Source of the DNA: Kitasatospora phosalacinea
Lineage (GTDB): Bacteria > Actinomycetota > Actinomycetes > Streptomycetales > Streptomycetaceae
DNA length: 64,000 bases
NCBI RefSeq assembly: GCF_030268885.1
Contig: NZ_BSSA01000018.1
Location: 1 to 64,000 of the forward strand
Direction: 5' to 3'
Shown: one piece after another, positions 19,582 to 28,249 of the stretch
Numbering within the stretch: the stretch's first letter is position 1
How the letters are laid out: each line of letters opens with the position of its first letter
Notes under the pieces: generated by a model
Told to the model about the DNA's origin: nothing
Seen by the model: only the letters and a program-made list of their open reading frames with translations
The model's database searches: none
Position numbers and translations under genes: made by a program

Positions 19582-19776
19582 ATGCCGAAGCAGAAGACGC
19601 ACAGCGGCGCCAGCAAGCGCTTCAAGATCACTGGCTCCGGGAAGGTGCTGCGCGAGCGTGCCGGCCGTCGCCACCTGCTCGAGCACAAGCCCTCGACGCT
19701 GACCCGCAAGCTGGCCGGCAACGCCGAGATGGCCCCGGGCGACGCGAAGAAGATCAAGAAGCTTCTCGGCAAGTGA
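19582..19776 (+). CDS. rpmI: 50S ribosomal protein L35
   Basis: A 64-residue basic protein beginning MPKQKTHSGASKRFKITGSG, the L35 signature. It belongs to the 50S subunit. ATG start with GACGAGGAGA upstream; second gene of infC-rpmI-rplT. Confidence 0.97.
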   Translation: MPKQKTHSGASKRFKITGSGKVLRERAGRRHLLEHKPSTLTRKLAGNAEMAPGDAKKIKKLLGK

Positions 19777-19880
19777 TCGCCCGCCCGCGACCGCGTCGCG
19801 GGCACCAGCTGATCCTTACCGACCGAATCGAATAACGGACCGCCGGCACGACCCGAGGTCCGGAACCAAGGAGTAATGAA

Positions 19881-20267
19881 GTGGCACGCGTCAAGCGGGC
19901 AGTGAACGCCCACAAGAAGCGCCGGGTCATCCTCGAGCGGGCCTCCGGCTACCGCGGTCAGCGTTCGCGCCTGTACCGCAAGGCCAAGGAGCAGGTCACC
20001 CACTCGCTGGTCTACAACTTCAACGACCGCAAGAAGCGCAAGGGTGACTTCCGCCAGCTCTGGATCCAGCGCATCAACGCCGCTGCCCGTGCCAACGGCA
20101 TCACCTACAACCGCTTCGTCCAGGGCCTCAAGGCCGCGGGCGTCGAGATCGACCGCAAGATGCTGGCCGACCTCGCGGTGAACGACTCCGTGGCGTTCCA
20201 CGCCCTGGTCGAGGTCGCCCAGAAGGCGCTCCCGGCGGACGTCAACGCCCCCAAGGTCGCCGCCTGA
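19881..20267 (+). CDS. rplT: 50S ribosomal protein L20
   Basis: A 128-residue basic protein (MARVKRAVNAHKKRRVILER start, RNA-binding N-terminal helix; globular C-terminal part with GLKAAGVEIDRKMLADLAV). It binds 23S rRNA early in 50S assembly and in other bacteria represses its own operon through the leader. GTG start after AAGGAG. Last gene of the operon. Confidence 0.97.
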   Translation: MARVKRAVNAHKKRRVILERASGYRGQRSRLYRKAKEQVTHSLVYNFNDRKKRKGDFRQLWIQRINAAARANGITYNRFVQGLKAAGVEIDRKMLADLAVNDSVAFHALVEVAQKALPADVNAPKVAA

Positions 20268-20296
20268 TCCAGGCGCCAGTCCTGAGAGCGTTCCCC

Positions 20297-20326
20297 GGAC
20301 CCGCAGGCCGCCCGGCCTGCGGGTCC
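20297..20326 (+). terminator. infC-rpmI-rplT operon terminator
   Basis: A perfect 13-bp stem (GGACCCGCAGGCC at 20297-20309 with 20314-20326, loop GCCC) lies 30 bases after the rplT stop. Confidence 0.82.
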
Positions 20327-20370
20327 GTCGCGTATCGCGCACCCGCCCGTCCGTGACGAAGATCGTGAGC

Positions 20371-21240
20371 ATGAGCACCGAGACCCCCCTGCTGACCTCC
20401 CTGCGCTCCCCGCGCGTCGTCGCCGCCCGCCGCCTGGCCAAGCGCAACCAGCGCGGCAAGGAGCGGCGCTTCCTGGCCGAGGGCCCGCAGGCCGTGCGGG
20501 AGGCGGTGGCGTTCGGGCGGCTGCCGGACGGCGAGCACGCCGTGGTCGAGGTGTACGTGACGCCGGAGGCCGCCGAGCGGCACGCGGAGATCGTGGCCGC
20601 GGCGCGGGCGGCCAGCCGGCCGGTGCTGACCGCCACCGAGGAGGTCGTCGCGGACATCTGCGACACCGTCACCCCGCAGGGCATCGTGGCGCTGTGCCGG
20701 TTCATCGACACCCCGTTCGAGCAGGTGCTGGCGGCCCGGCCGAAGCTGGTCGCCGTCCTCGCGCACGTGCGCGACCCCGGGAACGCGGGCACTGTGCTGC
20801 GCACCGCGGACGCGGCCGGGGCGGACGCGGTGGTGCTGACCGACGCCTCGGTGGACCCGTACAACCCGAAGGCGGTGCGGGCGTCGGTGGGGAGCCTGTT
20901 CCACCTGCCGGTGGCGACCGGGGTGCCGGTGGAGGAGGCGGTGGCGCGGCTGCGGGAGGCCGGGGTGCGGGTGCTGGCCGCGGACGGGGCCGGGCAGCGC
21001 GACCTGGACCAGGAGCTGGACGAGGGCACCCTGCAGGGGCCGTGCGCCTGGGTGTTCGGCAACGAGGCCTGGGGCCTGCCGGAGGAGACCCGCGCACTGG
21101 CGGACGAGGTGGTGCGGGTGCCCATTCACGGGCACGCGGAGAGCCTGAACCTCGCCACGGCCGCCGCCGTGTGCCTGTACGCCTCCGCACGCGCCCAGCG
21201 CTCCCGCGGCGGGTGTCGCGCCGAGGCCGGCTCGCGCTAG
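20371..21240 (+). CDS. TrmH/SpoU family RNA methyltransferase (RlmB-like)
   Basis: A 289-residue SAM-dependent 2'-O-ribose methyltransferase. The N-terminal substrate-binding part (RNQRGKERRFLAEGPQAVRE) is followed by the SpoU knot domain with its motifs ARDPGNAGT-like HVRDPGNAGTVLRTADAAGA, LFHLPVATG-type and the C-terminal FGNEAWGLPEE / VPIHGHAESLNLATAAAVCL blocks. The target is probably 23S rRNA, but which base cannot be told. The ATG at 20371 fits the usual family start; GTGs at 20353 and 20365 are possible. The gene often follows rplT in actinobacteria. Confidence 0.9.
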   Translation: MSTETPLLTSLRSPRVVAARRLAKRNQRGKERRFLAEGPQAVREAVAFGRLPDGEHAVVEVYVTPEAAERHAEIVAAARAASRPVLTATEEVVADICDTVTPQGIVALCRFIDTPFEQVLAARPKLVAVLAHVRDPGNAGTVLRTADAAGADAVVLTDASVDPYNPKAVRASVGSLFHLPVATGVPVEEAVARLREAGVRVLAADGAGQRDLDQELDEGTLQGPCAWVFGNEAWGLPEETRALADEVVRVPIHGHAESLNLATAAAVCLYASARAQRSRGGCRAEAGSR

Positions 21241-21285
21241 GGTCGGTTCCTGGGCCTGCGAGGGGGCGGGCGGGGGAGGACACCC

Positions 21286-22374
21286 ATGGGCGGCGGCAAC
21301 TGGGCACCGGTCGAACCTGACGACCTGCCGGACGGACTGGTGGTCGCGGACGCGCGGGGCCGGGTGGTGGCCTTCAACCGGGCCGCGGAACGGATCACCG
21401 GCCGCTCCGCGCGCCACGCGATCGGCGTCGAGCTGGAGCGGGCGCTGCCGCTGGAGGACCTGGACGGCCGCCGCTGGTGGCGGCTCACCGACCCGTACGG
21501 CGGGCTCGCGGTGCGCACCGGGCAGCCCGAGCGGAACCTGCTGCTGGACGGGCGCGAGGTGCTGGTGTGCGCCAGGTACGTGCGCGAGCGGCCCGGCGGG
21601 CCGGTGCGGCAGGTGGTGGTGACGCTGCGCGGCACCGAGGCGCGGCGGCGCACCGAGCGCTCGCACGCCGAGCTGATCGCCACCGTCGCGCACGAGCTGC
21701 GCTCGCCGCTGACCAGCGTGAAGGGCTTCACGGCGACCCTGCTGGCCAAGTGGGAGCGGTTCAACGACGGGCAGAAGCGGGTCATGCTGGAGACCGTCGA
21801 CGCGGACGCCGACCGGGTGGTGCGGCTGATCGCCGAGCTGCTGGACATCTCCCGGATCGACGCGGGCCGACTGGAGATCCGCAAGCAGCGCATCGACCTG
21901 GCCGCGGCGGTGCACCGGCACGTGGCCGGGAAGGTCGCCGCCGGGACCCCGGCCGAGCGCTTCGACATCAAGGTGGCCGGGCCGCCCGTCGAGCAGTGGG
22001 GCGACCCGGACAAGATCGACCAGGTGCTGGCCAACCTGCTGGAGAACGCGGTGCGGCACGGCGAGGGCACCGTCACCATCGAGGTCGGGCCGGCCGAGGA
22101 GCTGGTGGAGGTGCCCGGCACGCCGCCGCGGGTGGTGGAGGGCACCGCGGTGACCGTCAGCGACCAGGGCGCGGGCATCCCCGAGGAGGCGATGCCGCGG
22201 GTGTTCACCCGGTTCTGGCGGGGCTCCCGGCGGGGCGGCACCGGCCTGGGCCTGTACATCGTGAAGGGCATCGTGGAGGCGCACGGCGGGGTGATCCGGA
22301 TCAGCCGGGCCGAGGGCGGCGGCGCCCGGTTCCGGTTCGTGCTGCCCGCGGGCGTCCCCGACTTCATGCTCTGA
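21286..22374 (+). CDS. PAS-domain sensor histidine kinase (orphan)
   Basis: A 362-residue soluble kinase with no membrane segment. Residues 10-115 form a PAS domain (LPDGLVVADARGRVVAFNRA); the H box with phospho-acceptor H136 is in AHELRSPLTSVKGF; N box NLLENAVRHG, G1 DQGAGIP and G2 GGTGLGLYIVKG complete the ATPase domain. It should sense a cytoplasmic signal and phosphorylate a response regulator, but no regulator gene is adjacent. It sits between the rRNA methyltransferase and pheS with 45 and 127 bases on either side. Confidence 0.92.
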   Translation: MGGGNWAPVEPDDLPDGLVVADARGRVVAFNRAAERITGRSARHAIGVELERALPLEDLDGRRWWRLTDPYGGLAVRTGQPERNLLLDGREVLVCARYVRERPGGPVRQVVVTLRGTEARRRTERSHAELIATVAHELRSPLTSVKGFTATLLAKWERFNDGQKRVMLETVDADADRVVRLIAELLDISRIDAGRLEIRKQRIDLAAAVHRHVAGKVAAGTPAERFDIKVAGPPVEQWGDPDKIDQVLANLLENAVRHGEGTVTIEVGPAEELVEVPGTPPRVVEGTAVTVSDQGAGIPEEAMPRVFTRFWRGSRRGGTGLGLYIVKGIVEAHGGVIRISRAEGGGARFRFVLPAGVPDFML

Positions 22375-22501
22375 GCCCGCCCGGGGCGTGGTCACCCGCC
22401 CGGGGCGGTCGCGGGCTGCGACTACACTCGACCTTTGGCGTTCTGGGACGCCCGGCGACGCAGCAGACCTGATCACGAGCAGGAGCACGGGAAAGATAGA
22501 G

Positions 22502-23623
22502 ATGTCGGCACCCAATAAGTCGTACGACCCGGTCGAGGTCGAGGCCCTCAAGCCCGAGGTGGTGGAACAGGCCCGGGACGAGGCGCTCGCCGCCTTCGCC
22601 GCCGCCGCCGACCTCGACGAGCTCAAGCAGGCGAAGGTCGCGCACACCGGCGACCGCTCCCCGCTGTCGCTCGCCAACCGCGAGATCGGCGCCCTGCCCC
22701 CGCAGGCCAAGGCCGCCGCGGGCAAGCTGATCGGCCAGGCCCGCGGAGCCGTCAACCAGGCCCTGGCCAAGCGCCAGGTCGAGCTGGAGGCGGAGCGCGA
22801 CGCCCGGGTGCTGGTCGAGGAGGCGGTGGACGTCACCCTGCCGTACGGCCGCGTGCCGCGCGGTGCCCGGCACCCGCTGACCACGCTCGCCGAGCGCATC
22901 GAGGACACCTTCGTCGCGATGGGCTACCAGGTCGCGTCCGGCCCCGAGGTCGAGGCGGAGTGGCTGAACTTCGACGCCCTCAACCTGCACGCCGACCACC
23001 CGGCCCGCTCGATGCAGGACACCTTCTTCGTCGAGGCCCCCGACGGCAGCGCCGACTCCGGCATGGTGCTGCGCACCCAGACCTCCCCGGTGCAGATCCG
23101 CGCGATGCTGGCCGGCGAGCCGCCGCTGTACGCGGTCAGCCCCGGCCGGGTCTACCGCACCGACGAGCTGGACGCCACCCACACCCCGGTGTTCCGCCAG
23201 GTCGAGGCGATCGCGGTGGACGAGGGCATCACCTTCGGCCACCTCAAGGGCACCATCGAGGTGCTGGTGGAGAAGCTGATCGGCGGCGGCCTCGAACTGC
23301 GCTGGCGCCCCTCGTACTTCCCGTTCACCGAGCCCAGCGCCGAGATCGACCTGCAGTGCTTCGTGTGCCGCGGCGCCTCGGTGGGCAACCCCGACCGCCC
23401 GTGCCGGACCTGCTCCTCGGAGGGCTGGATCGAGCTGGGCGGCTGCGGCGTGGTCAACCCGCGGGTGCTGGTCGCCGCGGGCATCGACCCGAGCCGCTAC
23501 AGCGGATTCGCCTTCGGCCTGGGCCTGGAGCGGATCCTGATGAACCGTCACAACGTCGCCGACATGCGCGACATGGTCGAGGGTGACGTCCGCTTCACCC
23601 TCCCGTTCGGGATGGAGATCTGA
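22502..23623 (+). CDS. pheS: phenylalanyl-tRNA synthetase alpha subunit
   Basis: A 373-residue class II synthetase subunit. An N-terminal coiled coil binds tRNA; the catalytic motifs are MGYQVASGPEVEAEWLNFDA, the motif-2 region FRQVEAIAVDEGITF and the motif-3 GLGLERILM. It joins phenylalanine to tRNA-Phe as an alpha2beta2 tetramer with PheT. The ATG start lies 127 bases after the kinase stop; a TACACT -10-like element at 22423-22428 suggests its own promoter. The stop overlaps the pheT start by one base. Confidence 0.97.
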   Translation: MSAPNKSYDPVEVEALKPEVVEQARDEALAAFAAAADLDELKQAKVAHTGDRSPLSLANREIGALPPQAKAAAGKLIGQARGAVNQALAKRQVELEAERDARVLVEEAVDVTLPYGRVPRGARHPLTTLAERIEDTFVAMGYQVASGPEVEAEWLNFDALNLHADHPARSMQDTFFVEAPDGSADSGMVLRTQTSPVQIRAMLAGEPPLYAVSPGRVYRTDELDATHTPVFRQVEAIAVDEGITFGHLKGTIEVLVEKLIGGGLELRWRPSYFPFTEPSAEIDLQCFVCRGASVGNPDRPCRTCSSEGWIELGGCGVVNPRVLVAAGIDPSRYSGFAFGLGLERILMNRHNVADMRDMVEGDVRFTLPFGMEI

Positions 23624-26133
23624 TGCGCGTCCCGCTTTCCTGGCTGCGCGAGTACGTCGACCTGCCGGCGGGCGAGACCGGCCGCGACGTCGCGGCCCGG
23701 CTGGTCCGCGCGGGGCTCGAGGTGGAGACCGTCGAGCAGCTCGGCACCGACGTCAAGGGCCCGCTGGTGGTCGGCGAGGTGCTCTCGATCGAGGAGCTGA
23801 CCGGCTTCAAGAAGCCGATCCGGCACTGCTTCGTCAACGTCGGCGCCGCCAACGGCACCGGCGAGCCGCAGGAGATCGTCTGCGGCGCCACCAACTTCCA
23901 GGTCGGCGACAAGGTCGTGGTGATCCTGCCCGGCGGCGTGCTGCCCGGCCCGTTCCCGATCTCCGCCCGGCAGACCTACGGGCACACCTCGGCCGGCATG
24001 ATCTGCTCCGCCCGCGAGCTCGGCATGGGCGACGACCACAACGGCATCATCGTGCTGCCGCCCGAGTACGAGCCCGGCACCGACGCGATCGAGCTGCTCC
24101 AGCTGGTCGACGAGGTGCTCGACATCGCGGTCACCCCCGACCGCGGCTACTGCCTGTCGATGCGCGGCGTGGCCCGCGAGGCCGCCGCCGCGTACGGCCT
24201 GCCGCTGGCCGACCCGGCGCTGCTGGACGTGCCGCCCGCCAACTCGTACGGCTACCTGGTGAAGGTCGCCGACCCGGTGGGCTGCGACCGCTTCGTGGCG
24301 CGCACCGTCACCGGCGTCGACCCGGGCGCGAAGTCGCCGATCTGGCTGCAGCGCCGCCTGCAGAAGGCCGGGATCCGGCCGGTCTCGCTGGCCGTCGACA
24401 TCACCAACTACGTGATGCTGGAGGTCGGCCAGCCGCTGCACGCCTACGACCGCAACCGGGTGGACGGGCCGATCCAGGTCCGCCGGGCGGTGGAGGGCGA
24501 GGAGCTCACCACGCTGGACGGCGTCAAGCGCAAGCTGTCCGCCGAGGACCTGCTGATCTGCGACAACTCCGGCCCGATCGGCCTGGCCGGCGTCATGGGC
24601 GGCGCCAGCACCGAGATCCTCGACCCGGTCGTCGACGCCGAGACCGGCCTGGCCACCGGCACCACCGACATCATCGTCGAGGCCGCGCACTTCGAGCCGG
24701 TCGCCATCGCCCGCACCGCCAAGCGCCACAAGCTGCCCTCCGAGGCGTCCAAGCGCTTCGAGCGCGGTGTCGACCCGGAGGCCGCCCGGGCCGCCGCGCA
24801 GCGCGCCGTCGACCTGCTGGTGCTGATCGCGGGCGGCACCGCCGAGGCCGGGGTCACCGACATCGCGGCCCCGCACCCGGTGCGCACCATCCCGATCGAC
24901 GCGGACCTGCCGGACCGGGTCGCCGGTGCCGAGTACGGCCGCGAGACCGTCACCCGCCGCCTGCAGGAGGTCGGCTGCACGGTCGTCGGCACCGACGTCC
25001 TGGAGGTCACCCCGCCGTCCTGGCGGCCCGACCTGACCGACCCGTACGACCTCGCCGAGGAGGTCATCCGGCTGGAGGGCTACGACAACGTCCCCGCCCG
25101 GATGCCGGTCACCCCGCCCGGGCGCGGCCTGTCCGAGGCGCAGCGCTTCCACCGGCGGGTCGGCGTGGCGCTGGCGGGCGCGGGCTACGTGGAGATCAAC
25201 GCGTACCCGTTCGTCGGCGACGCCTCCTTCGACGCCCTCGGGCTGGAGGCGGACGACGCGCGCCGCCGCACCGTCAAGCTGGTCAACCCGCTGAACGACG
25301 CCGAGCCGGCGCTGCGCACCACCCTGCTGCCGGGCCTGCTGGGCGCGCTGCGGCGCAACGTGGGGCGCGGCAACACCGACCTGGCGCTGTTCGAGACCGG
25401 CACGGTGTTCCTGCCCAAGGCCGAGCCGAAGGTCGCGCCGCGGCTGCCGGTGGACCGCCGCCCGACCGAGGAGCAGCTCGCCGAGCTGAACGCCGCCCTG
25501 CCCGACCAGCCGCGCCGGGTCGCCGTCGCGCTGACCGGCGAGCGGCTGCCGTCCGGCTGGTGGGGCAAGGGCGCGCCGTCCGGCTGGGCGGACGCCGTCG
25601 AGGCGGCCCGGGTGGTCGCCGCCGCCGCGGGCGTGGAGCTGACGGTGCGCCAGGCGCAGTACGCGCCGTGGCACCCGGGGCGCTGCGCCGAGCTGCTGGT
25701 CGGCGAGGAGGTCGTCGGCCACGCCGGCGAGCTGCACCCGCGCGTCGTCAAGGCGCTGCACCTGCCGGAGCGCACCAGCGCGATGGAGCTCGACCTGGAC
25801 CTGCTGTTCGAGGACGGCCGCCGGGTCTCCGGCCCGCCGGTCTCCGCGTACCCGGTGGCGACCCAGGACGTGGCGCTGATCGTGGACGCGGCCGTGCACG
25901 CCGCGGACGTGGAGGCGGCGCTGCGCGAGGGCGCGGGCGAACTGCTGGAGTCGCTGCGGCTGTTCGACGTGTTCACCGGCGAGCAGGCGGGCGCGGGCAA
26001 GAAGTCGCTGGCGTACACGCTGCGCTTCCGGGCCACCGACCGGACGCTGACGGCCGACGAGGCGTCGGCGGCCCGCGAGGCGGCCGTCGCGGTGGCCGCC
26101 GAGCGCACCGGCGCGGTGCTGCGCGGGGCCTGA
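23623..26133 (+). CDS. pheT: phenylalanyl-tRNA synthetase beta subunit
   Basis: An 836-residue subunit with the usual order: N-terminal tRNA-binding (EMAP-like) domain, B3/B4 editing domain that removes Tyr from tRNA-Phe, B5 domain, class II-like core, and a C-terminal anticodon-binding FDX-ACB domain (VSAYPVATQDVALIVD, YTLRFRATDRTLTADEASAA). Length is normal for the family. ATG overlaps the pheS stop, so the subunits are translated in step. Confidence 0.97.
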   Translation: MRVPLSWLREYVDLPAGETGRDVAARLVRAGLEVETVEQLGTDVKGPLVVGEVLSIEELTGFKKPIRHCFVNVGAANGTGEPQEIVCGATNFQVGDKVVVILPGGVLPGPFPISARQTYGHTSAGMICSARELGMGDDHNGIIVLPPEYEPGTDAIELLQLVDEVLDIAVTPDRGYCLSMRGVAREAAAAYGLPLADPALLDVPPANSYGYLVKVADPVGCDRFVARTVTGVDPGAKSPIWLQRRLQKAGIRPVSLAVDITNYVMLEVGQPLHAYDRNRVDGPIQVRRAVEGEELTTLDGVKRKLSAEDLLICDNSGPIGLAGVMGGASTEILDPVVDAETGLATGTTDIIVEAAHFEPVAIARTAKRHKLPSEASKRFERGVDPEAARAAAQRAVDLLVLIAGGTAEAGVTDIAAPHPVRTIPIDADLPDRVAGAEYGRETVTRRLQEVGCTVVGTDVLEVTPPSWRPDLTDPYDLAEEVIRLEGYDNVPARMPVTPPGRGLSEAQRFHRRVGVALAGAGYVEINAYPFVGDASFDALGLEADDARRRTVKLVNPLNDAEPALRTTLLPGLLGALRRNVGRGNTDLALFETGTVFLPKAEPKVAPRLPVDRRPTEEQLAELNAALPDQPRRVAVALTGERLPSGWWGKGAPSGWADAVEAARVVAAAAGVELTVRQAQYAPWHPGRCAELLVGEEVVGHAGELHPRVVKALHLPERTSAMELDLDLLFEDGRRVSGPPVSAYPVATQDVALIVDAAVHAADVEAALREGAGELLESLRLFDVFTGEQAGAGKKSLAYTLRFRATDRTLTADEASAAREAAVAVAAERTGAVLRGA

Positions 26134-26149
26134 CGGTCCGCTGCGGGAC

Positions 26150-26190
26150 GGAGCCCCGTCGCGCCCCCGGGTGGGGTGCGGCGGGGCTCC
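26150..26190 (+). terminator. pheST terminator-like hairpin
   Basis: GGAGCCCCG (26150-26158) pairs with CGGGGCTCC (26182-26190) around a GC-rich loop, 16 bases past the pheT stop. Confidence 0.55.
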
Positions 26191-26253
26191 GGCGTGCCCG
26201 GGGGCGGGAACCCGTGCGGGGCGGGGCGTCGGGTGTGCTAGGTTCTCGCTGTC

Positions 26254-26293
26254 AGCCTTCGAACGCGCCCGCGGCAGCGTCGGAGGCTTTTTT
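26254..26293 (+). promoter_or_regulatory. attenuator-like hairpin covering the MFS ribosome site
   Basis: The arm 26254-26266 pairs with 26277-26288 (12 bp with one bulged base and one wobble), and six T follow at 26288-26293, directly before the ATG at 26295. The 3' arm contains the ribosome-binding GGAGG. A TAGGTT -10-like element at 26239-26244 would start the RNA about at the hairpin. It could stop transcription, block translation, or simply be a terminator of upstream readthrough. Confidence 0.5.
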
Positions 26294-26294
26294 C

Positions 26295-27506
26295 ATGACT
26301 GGTCACGGATATCTGGCGCTGCTGCGGCAGCGGGAGTTCGCGGGGCTGTACGCAGGTTTCACGCTGCTGGCGGGGGCCGGGACGCTGTCCGGGTTCGCGC
26401 TGGGCGTGTTGGTGCAGGCGCGCACGGGGTCGCCGTTCCTGACGGCGGTGAGCATGTACGGGTCGTCGTTCGCGGCGGTGCTGGGCGCGCTGACGCTGAT
26501 GTCGGCCGCCGACGGGGAGCGGCCGCGCCGGACGCTGGTGGCGCTGCACCTGCTGGCGCTGGCGGCGACCTCGGCGCAGGCGGTGCCGGGGCTGCCGCTG
26601 GCGGCGCGCTTCGGGCTGCTGCTGGCGGTCGGGTTCTTCCAGTCGCTCGGCACGGGGACGCGGATGGGCCTGCTGGCGGAGATCGTGCCGCCGGAGGGCT
26701 ACGCGCTCGCCCGGTCGCTGATGAACGTCACCGCGGGCGGGGCGGCGGTGCTCGGCTTCGCGCTCGGCGGGGCGCTGCTGACGGTGCTGACGCCGTACCA
26801 ACTGATGGGCGCGGCAGCGGTGTTGACGGCGCTGGCGGCGGCGGTGGTGGCGGCGACGGTGCGGGAGCGGTCGGTGCGGCCGCCGCGCCGGCCCGGGCTG
26901 CGGGAGACCTGGCGGGGCAACGTCGAGCTGCTGGGCCGCCCGGGGCGGCGGGCGCTGCTGCTGAACCTGTGGGTGCCCAACGGCCTGGTGGTGGGCTGCG
27001 AGGCGCTGTTCCTGCCGTACGCGCCGGGCGGCGCCGGGACGCTGCTGGCGGCGAGCGCGGCCGGGATGCTGGCGGGCGACCTGCTGGTGGGGCGGCTGCT
27101 GGACGCGGCCCGGCGGGCCCGGTGGGCGTACGGGCTGCGGCTGCTGCTGGCGGGCCCGTTCCTGCTGCTGGCGGCCCGGCCGCCGGGGTGGGCGGCGGTG
27201 CTGGCGGTGGGCGTGGCGGGCGTCGGGTTCGCGGCGACGCTGCCGCTGCAGGAGCGGCTGCTGGCGCTGACCCCGGCGGCCGGGCGGGGCCAGGTGCAGG
27301 GCGTGGAGTCGGCGGGCCGGATCGCCTGGCAGGGCGTGGGCGCGGCGCTGGCGGGGGGCCTGGCGCAGTGGGTGGAGGTGCGCTGGGCGATCGGGGCGCT
27401 GGCGGGGATCTCGCTGCTGGTGACCGTGCTCTCGCGCCCGGCGGTGGTGCGGGAGGGGCGGGCGGTGGCGGCGGCGGCGCGGCCGGTTACAGCGGGCGGG
27501 GCGTGA
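26295..27506 (+). CDS. MFS transporter
   Basis: A 403-residue membrane protein with about 11-12 hydrophobic segments and MFS-like charged loops (DGERPRRT, EIVPPEGYALARSLMNVTAG). It resembles drug or metabolite efflux proteins; the substrate is unknown. Codon use is very GC-rich, like the surroundings. ATG at 26295 has GGAGG eight bases upstream, inside a hairpin with a T-run. The last residues overlap the first copy of a 29-base direct repeat. Confidence 0.85.
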   Translation: MTGHGYLALLRQREFAGLYAGFTLLAGAGTLSGFALGVLVQARTGSPFLTAVSMYGSSFAAVLGALTLMSAADGERPRRTLVALHLLALAATSAQAVPGLPLAARFGLLLAVGFFQSLGTGTRMGLLAEIVPPEGYALARSLMNVTAGGAAVLGFALGGALLTVLTPYQLMGAAAVLTALAAAVVAATVRERSVRPPRRPGLRETWRGNVELLGRPGRRALLLNLWVPNGLVVGCEALFLPYAPGGAGTLLAASAAGMLAGDLLVGRLLDAARRARWAYGLRLLLAGPFLLLAARPPGWAAVLAVGVAGVGFAATLPLQERLLALTPAAGRGQVQGVESAGRIAWQGVGAALAGGLAQWVEVRWAIGALAGISLLVTVLSRPAVVREGRAVAAAARPVTAGGA

Positions 27507-27566
27507 CGTTCGGAGCAGGGCGGCGTTGTCCGGGGGCGGCCGGTTACAGCGGGCGGTGCATGACGT
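27481..27566. repeat. 29-bp imperfect direct repeat across two convergent stops
   Basis: GGCCGGTTACAGCGGGCGG plus ten more bases occur at 27481-27509 and again at 27538-27566, 27 of 29 identical. The first copy encodes the end of the MFS protein on the plus strand; the second encodes the end of the GNAT protein on the minus strand. Confidence 0.85.
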
Positions 27567-28035
27567 ACAGGTCGACGTAGCCGAGGCGGGGGTGGTGGAA
27601 GCCCTCGGGGACGGTGCCGACGACGGCGAAGTCGAGGGAGCGGTAGAGGCCGACGGCCGGGGCGTTGGTGGCGACCACGGCGTTGAACTGCATGGCGCGG
27701 TAGCCCCGTTCGCGGGCCCAGCGCAGGGCCTCCAGGCACAGGGCGCGGCCGGTGCCGCGCCCGGCGTGCTCCGGGTCGACCATGAAGCTGGCGCTGGCGA
27801 CGTGGGCGCCGTTGCCCGCCTGGTTGCGGTTCATCTTGGCGGTGCCGAGGACGGTGCCGGTGGTCTCGTCGACGGCGACCACGGTGCGGTCCGGCGCGGG
27901 CAGCATCCACCAGCCGCGGGCCTCGTCGGCCGTCAGGTCGGTCGGGTAGGTGAACGTCTCGCCCGCGGCGACGATGCGGTGGAAGAACGGCCAGACGGCG
28001 GCCCAGTCCTCGGGGGTGGTTTCGCGGATCTCCAT
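27544..28035 (-). CDS. GNAT family N-acetyltransferase
   Basis: A 163-residue acyltransferase. The acetyl-CoA loop is in VDPEHAGRGTGRALCLEAL, and the strand-4 VLGTAKMNRNQAG and C-terminal NAVVATNAPAVGLYRSLDF blocks are usual for GNAT motifs A and B. It transfers acetyl from acetyl-CoA to an amine; the acceptor is unknown. The ATG at 28035 is chosen because it opens the domain; an ATG at 28047 would add four residues. Convergent with the MFS gene. Confidence 0.87.
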   Translation of the reverse strand: MEIRETTPEDWAAVWPFFHRIVAAGETFTYPTDLTADEARGWWMLPAPDRTVVAVDETTGTVLGTAKMNRNQAGNGAHVASASFMVDPEHAGRGTGRALCLEALRWARERGYRAMQFNAVVATNAPAVGLYRSLDFAVVGTVPEGFHHPRLGYVDLYVMHRPL

Positions 28036-28180
28036 CGCCCCCAGCATGGCCGTCGGCGGACCCGGTGGCCAGCGGTTTTCCGGGCGGCGGGGGTGGGGAG
28101 CGGGAGAGGGCGGGGCGGGGCGGCGGGAGCGGATCCGGTCGGACGTCTTGCGCCGGGGGTGATGCGGACGCTTCAATCTC

Positions 28181-28201
28181 GGTTAGGAAAGTTTCCTAAC
28201 C
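28181..28201 (+). promoter_or_regulatory. chitosanase operator palindrome (CsnR-box-like)
   Basis: A 21-base perfect dyad: GGTTAGGAAA (28181-28190), central G, TTTCCTAACC (28192-28201), 49 bases before the chitosanase start. An AGGAAA/TTTCCT palindrome is known in front of streptomycete chitosanase genes as the site of the ROK-family repressor CsnR. No csnR gene is in this window. Confidence 0.75.
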
Positions 28202-28249
28202 CTCTGCTGCGGGCGCCCCCATGCCCGCAGCCGGCAGACGGAGCGTCAG

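Noticed and set aside
20242..22908. Long minus-strand frame opposite the methyltransferase and kinase genes
   Set aside because: Low-complexity Arg/Pro/His sequence without motifs; shadow of plus-strand coding.
23583..27506. 1307-codon plus-strand frame running through pheT into the MFS gene
   Set aside because: Only the last 403 codons, from 26295, look like protein; the first part is an out-of-frame reading of pheT.
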